This document shows positions 27,185 to 34,671 of a stretch of DNA of 64,000 nucleotides, piece after piece. Numbering within the stretch: the stretch's first letter is position 1; every line of letters starts with the position of its first letter. Origin of the DNA: Lachnospiraceae bacterium NE2001 (GTDB taxonomy: Bacteria; Bacillota; Clostridia; Lachnospirales; Lachnospiraceae); NCBI GenBank assembly GCA_900110635.1, contig FOEK01000015.1:1-64000 (forward strand), written 5' to 3'. Position numbers and translations under genes: made by a program. The notes beneath the pieces were generated by a model that saw only the letters and a list, made by a program, of their open reading frames with translations, did no database searches and was not told where the DNA came from.

Positions 27185-27943
27185 TCATATATATTGTTTT
27201 ATAGACCTTGTCCACTGTCTCATCACCAGTTTTGTCGGAGTAATTTTCGAATAAAAACGGAAATATTTTGAAAACCATCCCGGGGTCGACATATCTTTTC
27301 CTTTCCGGTTATCATTTAGGGCCTTTTCCACAACCTTCTCAGCGCTGATCATTCCCGCATACTTTATCTTCTTTCCATCCTTTTCCCTTGGAAGCATATC
27401 CGTATCGATCCAGCCAGGACATACAGCAGTCACAGTTATCCCGCGAGATTTCAGTTCCATATAAAGCGCTCGAGATATATTTTTAATAAATACTTTGCTT
27501 GCAGAATAAAGGGCAAGATATGGATTAGGCTGAAATGAAGAAGCTGAGGAAATATTAAGGATTCCCGCATCTTTATTCATATAAGGTAAAGCAACAGACA
27601 TAAGAAGAGCCGGGACAGTACAGTTAATATCACAGAAGCTTCTCACATATTCTAATCCCATGTCCTCATATTTCCCAAGATATCCTATTCCTGCATTATT
27701 AATGAGATATTTGATATCCGGTTTTTTCTCTTCAATCTTCTGTATGATAATATCTAATCCAGCACCTGATAGATCAGCACATATTGGAATGACCTTATCA
27801 CAAGAAACTTTAAGCTTATTCAATTTTTCTACGTTTCTGCCAACAGCCCAGATCTCATCTATATGGTCATAAGAACTGACCACACGTGTGAATTCCATAC
27901 CTAGTCCACCGGTTGCACCTGTAATAATCGCAATTCGTGCCAT
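27185..27943 (-). CDS. SDR-family oxidoreductase
   Basis: 252 residues of a classical short-chain dehydrogenase. The cofactor motif TGATGGLG is at residues 8-15, with Arg in AVGRN suggesting NADPH. NNAGIG is near residue 86, catalytic Ser in NISSASSF near 130, and YSASK near 147. CPGWIDTDML follows as usual. The start is coupled to the TetR gene: GGAGG lies in the last TetR codons and the gap is 1 nt. The substrate is unknown; the C-terminal segment SKYFRFYSKITPTKLVMRQW is basic and amphipathic and might touch the membrane. It is probably the effector gene controlled by the TetR repressor. Confidence 0.9.
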   Translation of the reverse strand: MARIAIITGATGGLGMEFTRVVSSYDHIDEIWAVGRNVEKLNKLKVSCDKVIPICADLSGAGLDIIIQKIEEKKPDIKYLINNAGIGYLGKYEDMGLEYVRSFCDINCTVPALLMSVALPYMNKDAGILNISSASSFQPNPYLALYSASKVFIKNISRALYMELKSRGITVTAVCPGWIDTDMLPREKDGKKIKYAGMISAEKVVEKALNDNRKGKDMSTPGWFSKYFRFYSKITPTKLVMRQWTRSIKQYI

Positions 27944-27944
27944 A

Positions 27945-28520
27945 TCAAACCTCCAAAAGTCTGTTTAGTGTATCCTTCTGTAACGGCTTAAGGTCAGCAG
28001 AAAAGAGTTTCTTAAGCGCATAGAGATACACATTTCCCCAATAAAGATCCGCAAGGTATAAAGCATCACCCTTTACAACGCTTCCTTCCTTCTGCCCCTG
28101 TCTTATTATCTTTGCCAATTCCTTGTACAGCTCGTCAGAATACATGGTTTCTTTTTCAATCAAAATCTGTGTAAGGAGTGTAATCTTCACACAGAACTCC
28201 TCATCATCCTTTAGTCTTTTACACATCTCGTTGGAGATTTTGTCTATCTTGGTTTTCGCCGGAATTGGAAGCTTTGATAAAATCTTTAGCTTCTGTAATT
28301 CTTCTTTATTATCTGCATTGTTTCTGATTTCTTCAAAAAGCTCTTCCTTGGATTTAAAATACAGATAGATTGTCCCCTGCCCGATTCCTATATGCTTTGC
28401 CAGATCTCCAATCTTCGTATCTCCAAATCCATTTTTTGCAAAATAAAGAGAAGACATTTTAAGTATCTTACTTCTCATGTCTTCTCGCATTTTTTTACAT
28501 TGTTCTTCAGTCTTAGGCAT
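27945..28520 (-). CDS. TetR/AcrR-family repressor
   Basis: 191 residues. The helix-turn-helix spans residues 20-60 (LYFAKNGFGDTKIGDLAKHIGIGQGTIYLYFKSKEELF); the variable helical ligand domain follows. GGAGGAG precedes the ATG. Two near-identical TGAAyAAATATTCA sites bracket its promoter, so self-repression with the co-transcribed SDR gene is very likely. The ligand is not evident. Confidence 0.92.
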   Translation of the reverse strand: MPKTEEQCKKMREDMRSKILKMSSLYFAKNGFGDTKIGDLAKHIGIGQGTIYLYFKSKEELFEEIRNNADNKEELQKLKILSKLPIPAKTKIDKISNEMCKRLKDDEEFCVKITLLTQILIEKETMYSDELYKELAKIIRQGQKEGSVVKGDALYLADLYWGNVYLYALKKLFSADLKPLQKDTLNRLLEV

Positions 28521-28542
28521 ACTATCTCCTCCTTTTTATAAC

Positions 28543-28608
28543 TGAACAAATATTCATTCGAGTGAAATATAACACGTCATTTTATATTTGTCAATGAATA
28601 AATATTCA
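28543..28608 (-). promoter_or_regulatory. TetR-SDR promoter with two operators
   Basis: Minus-strand TTGACA (28589-28594) and TATATT (28566-28571), 17-bp spacer. Operator 1 TGAATAAATATTCA (28595-28608) abuts the -35; operator 2 TGAACAAATATTCA (28543-28556) lies at about +3 to +16. Each is a 6+2+6 palindrome (one arm of operator 2 has one change). Centres are 52 bp apart. Confidence 0.8.
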
Positions 28609-28612
28609 GTCA

Positions 28613-28738
28613 TTAATAATCAGGAGAAAGTTTCATTAGTTTTATTTCAGCCTCACCCAGCCTTTGTACATCTACGGTATGTGCAGCCTCAAAGGCTTTT
28701 CCTATATCTACAAAGTCCTCCTGTAAGTCCCTGTTGTA
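28613..28738 (-). other. In-frame open extension after the hybrid kinase stop
   Basis: Beyond the TGA that ends the kinase at 28739, the same frame stays open for 41 codons (YNRDLQEDFVDIGKAF...RLGEAEIKL...SPDY) to TAA at 28613. Composition looks protein-like, but I recognise no domain, and the receiver domain before the TGA already ends normally. It could be a decayed 3' extension, a relic of another gene, or chance. No other gene fits the gap 28521-28738. Confidence 0.3.
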
Positions 28739-31675
28739 TCAGTTCAATAATTCACTTAGCGTCTTCATAATTTCCGGAATATCATACGGTTTTGCCAAAT
28801 GTCCATTCATTCCAACCTCCATAGAAATCTTCCGATCCTCTTCAAAGGCATTTGCAGTAACTGCTACAATCGGTATGGCAGACTTTATCTTATCATCAAG
28901 CGCACGGATCTGTCTTGTGGCCTCATAACCATCCATTTGGGGCATTTGAATATCCATCAGGATAATATCGTAATAGTCCTGAGATGCTGATTTCATCTTT
29001 TCAACTGCCTCTGTTCCGTCAGATGCAATATCAACATCAAGTCCAACACTAGTTAATATGTTTTCTGCAAGTATCTGGTTCAGCTGGTTATCTTCTACCA
29101 GCAACACACGTTTCCCAGAGAAATCCGGCATTGATCCTGCCTCAGAATCTTTTTCTATTTGTTCGTCCTTAGATGCAGATAGTGGTTGAGCTAAATCAGC
29201 TTCTGGCTCATCATCATTTACTGCTGAATGTAAGTCCGGCATCTCTGATTGTGACCGAGCCTTCGTAGATGAGCTGCTGATCTTACAAGGAAGTTCAACA
29301 ACAAACTCACTTCCCTCGCCCTCCTTTGAGATTACAGAAATTGTTCCACCCATCATATCGACAATATTCTTTGCTATAGCCATACCAAGGCCAGTTCCCT
29401 GAATACCACTTACAGTACTTGTCTTTTCTCGGGTGAACGTTTCAAAGATCGTCTTCTGAAACTCTTCGCTCATTCCGATTCCATTATCTTTAATACGAAA
29501 CTCAAAATCAGCGGTATCGTCGGCAGACGACGTTTTTTCAATAACGCTAAAACTGATGATTCCACCTTCAGGAGTAAACTTAATAGCGTTGGATAAAATA
29601 TTCAGCAACACCTGGTTCAGTCGAAGCTTATCCATAATAATATCTTCATGCTTTACATCCTGCATATCAATGGATAGTTCCAATTGTTTAGAGGCGATAT
29701 TAGACTGAATAATTGTCTTTAATTCCTGAATCATATCAGGCAGATGCACATCCGTCTCTTCAAGAGTAACTTTTCCGCTTTCAATGCGACTCATATCTAG
29801 TACATCATTGATAAGTGACAAAAGATGCTGGCTGGATACGGATATTTTACCAAGATAATCCTGCACCTTTTCTTTGTTATCAATGTTTTCATCTGCAAGT
29901 CTTGTAAATCCAACTATGGCATTCATTGGTGTACGGATGTCGTGTGACATGTTGTTGAGAAATGCTGTTTTTGCACGATTGGCACGTTCTGCAGCCAGCA
30001 GTGCATCCGACAAATCTCTACGAGCTTTTTCCTTTTCTTCAACCTCTTTCCTGGTTCGACGAATGTCACGTGCAAGAAGAAATACAACGATTATGGAAAT
30101 GAGAAGAATGATCGTTCCAACCAAAGCCATATTATCCAGCACTAAATCCAAGAAGCTATAGGAATACAGTCCACTGGTATATTTATATGATATACTCTGA
30201 TAATAGTCATCTCCTAGAACATTTACTCCACGATTTAGGAGCTTAAGAAGTCCTTCATTACCAATCTCAACACCGAAGCATCTGGTATCACTATAGCTTG
30301 TCTGGTAACGTGACAGTTCTTTATACTTTCTGTTTCGAAGAATATCATTTGCCCTAAGTCCATTCAGGGTTGCACAGCCAGCTTTACCCTCAAGCACAGC
30401 TTTTAGACACTCATCACTTGAAGGATAAAATGTAATTTCAGCCTCCGGATAATTGGTCTGCACAAAATAATACTGCATACGATTATTTTCATTAATAGCA
30501 AAATGCTCTGTAGTCTTTTCATTAAAATCGCCCTTATAAACTATCTCCGCATCAGATGCAGACACAGGATTTGACTGGTAGATTCCGTTCTCCTCAGAGT
30601 AATATAGTCCACCTCCTACAGGGAAGGCCACATCCATATCTCCCGATCTTACAGCAGCAATCATATCATCGTAGCTTGCATACCCACTGTATGTAACCTC
30701 TATATCCTGCATACCTACCGTATCCAAAATATCAGGAATTATATCCTTAACTATACCTGTTACTTCACCCTTGTCATCTGTACCGCTGTAAGGAAGATAG
30801 TTTTCAAGATAACCAACATGAAGTGCTGTATGTTCCTCCATCCATTCACGTTCAGATTGTGAAAATGCCATGGCGGTAACGCTTACAGAATAATACTTAG
30901 CACGCAAAGAATTCAGGTAGTTTGGTTCTTCAGCAGCCAGTAATGCCTGCGCCGAATTAAGCTCAGCCAAAAGATCGGATCGATCAATATTTACGCATAG
31001 ATAATAATCCGATGTACCGAAAACAGTCAGCACCTCTGAATGGTCTCTGCCATAAGCTCCATCACTTTCAGCTGCCAGCACATCCACATCACGGGAATCA
31101 AAAGCATTAAACAGATCCTTATAGTCAGAATAGGTAACAACATCTGCATCCACATTATGTTCGTCCAGATACCGATTCAAAACGTCAAGCATTGCACTAT
31201 CTAGTACGCCGATCCTGCACCCATTCAGTGTAGACGGATTTGCCGTGATATCCACGTTATTATCGTTTTTGACAAGATAATATGATTCATTACCCATTTC
31301 TTCATCTGGGTAACCTATAACTCCTGCACGATCTTCTTTCCACGCCAGTCCTGCGAGCATATCAATCTCGCCATCAAGAAGCATTTGATAAAGATCACCA
31401 AAATCTCCATAGACATATTCATATTCCCAGCCAGTGTATTCAGAAAGCTTACGGTAATACTCATATGCATATCCGCTTTTAACCTCACCTTCCTCTGCAC
31501 CCTCCTGAAAGATTTCATTTTCATAATAGCCTACACGAACTACCTCTTTCTCCGTATCTGCGTATGTATTTATTGGAATACCTGCAATTGCAAGTAAAAT
31601 TACACAGACTAAAATAATTAATCTGTGTAATTCCACCGCATTAAGTTTATTCCGAATATTATTCTTCATCATCAA
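28739..31675 (-). CDS. Hybrid histidine kinase with tandem solute-binding sensor domains (EvgS/BvgS type)
   Basis: 978 residues. Signal/anchor segment at about 18-40 (LIILVCVILLAIAGIPINTYA), then two extracellular SBP_bac_3 domains (about 45-270 with VRVGYYENEIF, and 275-500 with LHVGYLENYLPYSG), a membrane segment near 510-530, a coiled coil, HisKA with MSHDIRTPMNAI (His near 577), HATPase with NILSNAIKF, DNGIGM, GTGLGM, a linker, and a receiver with LLVEDNQLN and LMDIQMPQMDG (Asp near 907). It likely senses an amino acid or similar small polar ligand and starts a phosphorelay; there is no HPt domain. The three-ATG start has a poor ribosome site. Confidence 0.93.
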   Translation of the reverse strand: MMMKNNIRNKLNAVELHRLIILVCVILLAIAGIPINTYADTEKEVVRVGYYENEIFQEGAEEGEVKSGYAYEYYRKLSEYTGWEYEYVYGDFGDLYQMLLDGEIDMLAGLAWKEDRAGVIGYPDEEMGNESYYLVKNDNNVDITANPSTLNGCRIGVLDSAMLDVLNRYLDEHNVDADVVTYSDYKDLFNAFDSRDVDVLAAESDGAYGRDHSEVLTVFGTSDYYLCVNIDRSDLLAELNSAQALLAAEEPNYLNSLRAKYYSVSVTAMAFSQSEREWMEEHTALHVGYLENYLPYSGTDDKGEVTGIVKDIIPDILDTVGMQDIEVTYSGYASYDDMIAAVRSGDMDVAFPVGGGLYYSEENGIYQSNPVSASDAEIVYKGDFNEKTTEHFAINENNRMQYYFVQTNYPEAEITFYPSSDECLKAVLEGKAGCATLNGLRANDILRNRKYKELSRYQTSYSDTRCFGVEIGNEGLLKLLNRGVNVLGDDYYQSISYKYTSGLYSYSFLDLVLDNMALVGTIILLISIIVVFLLARDIRRTRKEVEEKEKARRDLSDALLAAERANRAKTAFLNNMSHDIRTPMNAIVGFTRLADENIDNKEKVQDYLGKISVSSQHLLSLINDVLDMSRIESGKVTLEETDVHLPDMIQELKTIIQSNIASKQLELSIDMQDVKHEDIIMDKLRLNQVLLNILSNAIKFTPEGGIISFSVIEKTSSADDTADFEFRIKDNGIGMSEEFQKTIFETFTREKTSTVSGIQGTGLGMAIAKNIVDMMGGTISVISKEGEGSEFVVELPCKISSSSTKARSQSEMPDLHSAVNDDEPEADLAQPLSASKDEQIEKDSEAGSMPDFSGKRVLLVEDNQLNQILAENILTSVGLDVDIASDGTEAVEKMKSASQDYYDIILMDIQMPQMDGYEATRQIRALDDKIKSAIPIVAVTANAFEEDRKISMEVGMNGHLAKPYDIPEIMKTLSELLN

Positions 31676-31754
31676 TATTTAGCTTACTCTATACATTTTA
31701 ATATTGTGCCATCTTCTATTTTATCAGTTTTATCCTGCTTAATAAAGCATAAAC

Positions 31755-33347
31755 TCAGGAAAACAAAAAGAGCTTGTCATAATAGACAAGCTCTGTCATG
31801 GAATAGGACTTTCCTACTCCTTTTCCGGTGTTAGGACCGACCGTTGCACATATTATTGCATCTGCTATAAAAAGGATCACAAGTATGGAACAAAGAATTA
31901 TCGCTTTCTTCCTGCCAAGCTTAGCCATTAGGTTCTTTATAAGAGGACCGAGAATATAGACTCCCAGGAAGCCTCCAAGAGCAAATGCTATAAGTCCGGC
32001 AAGACAGACTCTTCCGTTCAGATTCACCTTCATATTGTGATAATCCCAGTAGGACATGTTCTTGAAAAACTCCAGCACAAAGCTAGTGAAGTACTCCAGC
32101 ACACCACAAAGGAGCATTGCTGACACAAACAGTTTAGGTTTATTATTCTTAAACCTATTCAGGATTGCGATTATAAATACGCCGCCAAAACCATAGATAG
32201 GAAGCCAGGGACCATACATGTAGCCTCGGTTTACAAGCTCATGGTCCTTTACAATATGGAGACCAACCTCCCAGAGCCAGCCGACAAAACAAAAGACAAA
32301 GAACATAGCTATAAAATCAGTGATCACATATTTGTCTCTTTCATCAAAGTCAGAACCTTTGATCCTGAAATCAGGCAGTATGTACTGCGGATTAATATCT
32401 TCTTTCGCCTCACCTGCTTTGATCCTGTCTATATATGCAGCATTATCAAATGCAGCCTCTATGAACTTACTTCTATCTATATCCTTTCTTTGTCTGAGTG
32501 TAAAGTACAATTCTGCATCAAGTGTATAACTAACAGGTAGTGATATAAATAAATCGACAAATGGAAGCATAGACAATAAAGGAAGATAGAAATAAGAGAG
32601 CAGAGTCAAGAACATTTTCCATTTATAGCCCTTTGTCATTTCCGATGAAATAGTTTTCGCCTCTTTCCAGGTGATGTCTGGGTTTTCAGCCAACAGATAA
32701 GGTACGAAATAATACTGGAAAAGCTTTATAAAACCGCCCACTATAGTTAAAGACCATAGGAACATTACTAAAATATATTTACCCATCACGCCGATTATAT
32801 GAAGGATTTTTTTGTCTCCAAATGGTGCAAACATACGACGGATCTGCACATTTTTCTGGAAGCGGTTTTCCATGACTGCTCGCGCGAAGCCAACGGAAAG
32901 TGTTTTCTTGAAAAATGAACCGACACCTTTATATAAGAACACAATTATTACAATAAACGCAAAAACCTCTCCGATATTTCTTTCCATATATTCATCATTC
33001 GTGCTAAAGAGGTTTATGATCCAGCTGTATGTGGTAAGTCTTGACCAGATAACAGGCTTTACAATAACATCAGATACAAATTCAGGAAGAGCCTTATAAA
33101 TCTTTGTCCCTTCAACATAATCAAGGATTGCAAACAGATCATCCCTCTCTACCGCACCCACTCCTATCTTCATATCAAGACGGTGTATTTCATTTGATGC
33201 ATTTGTTCTGATTATTCCAACAAAGGAAAAGATAAAAACCATAATAATAAGAACAATATATGACTTAATACCCTTAGTATATACAGTCCTCCTTACCCTT
33301 CTTCTAATATCTTTAACGCTCCATTTTACAGCATTTTCTTTTTCCAT
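31755..33347 (-). CDS. Membrane protein: DUF975-like domain plus CmpB-like putative ABC permease domain
   Basis: 530 residues. The N-terminal half has about five membrane segments and the YFVPYLLAENPDITWKEAKTISSEMTKGYKW...LPVSYTLDAELYFTLRQ pattern of DUF975. The C-terminal half starts near residue 340 with IAMFFVFCFVGWLWEVGLHIV...GYMYGPWLPIYGFGGV, which marks the putative ABC transporter permease family PF06541 despite no known transport role. Its last 13 codons (TELVYYDKLFLFS) are encoded by a terminator hairpin and its T-run, so the stop codon sits beyond the terminator. GGAGG is 8 nt before the ATG. Confidence 0.75.
   Translation of the reverse strand: MEKENAVKWSVKDIRRRVRRTVYTKGIKSYIVLIIMVFIFSFVGIIRTNASNEIHRLDMKIGVGAVERDDLFAILDYVEGTKIYKALPEFVSDVIVKPVIWSRLTTYSWIINLFSTNDEYMERNIGEVFAFIVIIVFLYKGVGSFFKKTLSVGFARAVMENRFQKNVQIRRMFAPFGDKKILHIIGVMGKYILVMFLWSLTIVGGFIKLFQYYFVPYLLAENPDITWKEAKTISSEMTKGYKWKMFLTLLSYFYLPLLSMLPFVDLFISLPVSYTLDAELYFTLRQRKDIDRSKFIEAAFDNAAYIDRIKAGEAKEDINPQYILPDFRIKGSDFDERDKYVITDFIAMFFVFCFVGWLWEVGLHIVKDHELVNRGYMYGPWLPIYGFGGVFIIAILNRFKNNKPKLFVSAMLLCGVLEYFTSFVLEFFKNMSYWDYHNMKVNLNGRVCLAGLIAFALGGFLGVYILGPLIKNLMAKLGRKKAIILCSILVILFIADAIICATVGPNTGKGVGKSYSMTELVYYDKLFLFS
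31769..31794 (-). terminator. Terminator hairpin inside the end of the coding region
   Basis: AGAGCTTGTC (31769-31778) and GACAAGCTCT (31785-31794), 10-bp perfect stem, 6-nt loop; on the minus strand it is followed by TTTTTGTTTT. It overlaps codons of the gene ending at 31755. The stem is identical to that of the terminator at 20162. Confidence 0.8.
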
Positions 33348-33391
33348 TTCACAGTCCTCCGTTTTTTGATTAGTCTTGCTACTATTTGAAT

Positions 33392-34573
33392 TTATTTAAA
33401 CTCCACATTTAGCAGAGTCACTTCACTGTCTGTTCCAAGTCGGATAGGTGGACCATAATATCCGACTCCTGCAGTAACAACCGTTGACATCCCGTAAAGC
33501 TCCTTCACTCCATATGCATTCTCATTAAAGAACGGAACCACAAGGTTTCCTGGAAATATCTGGCCATTATGAGTATGTCCGCAAAGCACCATATCTGCAC
33601 CACTATCAGAAAGCTCCCTAAACTCCACAGGCTCATGCTCCAGCACAACAATTGGCTTTGTCTGGTCAGTATTTTCTAGCAGCGTCATCGCATCCAATCG
33701 ATTACGTGTACCATCTCCGGCCTTTTCTCCATCAACTCTCCCCACCAGAGTAAAGAGTCCATCTCCAATTTGAACCTCCTCATCATATAACACATTGAAG
33801 CCTGCATCTTCAAAAAACTGTTCCATTTCAGGAGTCCTAAAGGCCTTGGATACAGGGGATATAGAGAAGCCACCGAACAGATTTTCATCCACATCATGGT
33901 TTCCACAGACTATGTATACTCCGTACTTTGCATTCATCTTACTAAGGGCTGCTGAATACTTTTCAGGATCCCTCAGGCCATCAAAATTACTTGTAAAAAT
34001 ATCCCCGGCAATAACAATGAGGTCGGGATCTGTGGAATTAACCAGCTCAACCATTTTTTCCGTAGCTCGAATACTTGAATTGACACTGAGATGAAGATCA
34101 CCAAGAAGAACCACCTTCAAGGATTCACCCTTTACTGTTTCATTCTTCAGTTCTATATCATAGTTAACAAGCTTGGGATTCTGAGCATGTACTAGACCGC
34201 ATATCGTGAGAATGACTGCAATTACAATAGAAAAATGCAACGCATGTCCAACAAGCTCCTTATCCTCCTTCTTCCTGATCCTGGTAACGATCAAAAGGAT
34301 TATGATAAGAAGAAGCACAAATGTTGCATAAAACATAAAAAAACCAAGCCAGAGATTTCCGACCTGCATACATAGAAATTTGAATTTACTCTTTGGAAGA
34401 TATGCACCCAAAACGGGAATCATTGCCAGAATGCTGTATATAGCAATCCTGATAATAAGCGTTTTTTTCCCTATTTTATTAAAGATTTTATGATGTCTTA
34501 CAGAAAACTCTGTAAGCAAAGATATAGAAAACTGAACTACTATATATACTACAAGAAATATCTTTCCAAGCAT
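33392..34573 (-). CDS. Membrane-anchored metallophosphoesterase (YaeI-like)
   Basis: 393 residues. Four membrane segments fill about residues 1-135. The calcineurin-type phosphoesterase domain follows: GDLHL near residue 157, VIAGDIF near 191, CGNHDVD near 222, LEHEP near 310 and CGHTHNGQIFPG near 328. These residues bind two metal ions. Relatives hydrolyse UDP-diacylglucosamine or lipid phosphates, so a membrane phosphoester is a likely substrate. GGAG is 6 nt before the ATG. The active domain probably faces outward or the membrane surface; topology is not certain. Confidence 0.88.
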   Translation of the reverse strand: MLGKIFLVVYIVVQFSISLLTEFSVRHHKIFNKIGKKTLIIRIAIYSILAMIPVLGAYLPKSKFKFLCMQVGNLWLGFFMFYATFVLLLIIILLIVTRIRKKEDKELVGHALHFSIVIAVILTICGLVHAQNPKLVNYDIELKNETVKGESLKVVLLGDLHLSVNSSIRATEKMVELVNSTDPDLIVIAGDIFTSNFDGLRDPEKYSAALSKMNAKYGVYIVCGNHDVDENLFGGFSISPVSKAFRTPEMEQFFEDAGFNVLYDEEVQIGDGLFTLVGRVDGEKAGDGTRNRLDAMTLLENTDQTKPIVVLEHEPVEFRELSDSGADMVLCGHTHNGQIFPGNLVVPFFNENAYGVKELYGMSTVVTAGVGYYGPPIRLGTDSEVTLLNVEFK

Positions 34574-34624
34574 AGTTCACTCCAATAAAATACTATAGAT
34601 TAATATATCACAAGGACGCACCAA

Positions 34625-34652
34625 AATGCACCGCTACCTAAAGCGGTGCATT
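34625..34652 (-). terminator. Terminator of the large helical protein gene
   Basis: AATGCACCGCT and AGCGGTGCATT form an 11-bp stem with a 6-nt loop, 20 bp after the stop at 34672; TTTTGG follows on the minus strand. Confidence 0.8.
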
Positions 34653-34671
34653 AAGCTGTTTTTAGTTTTAT

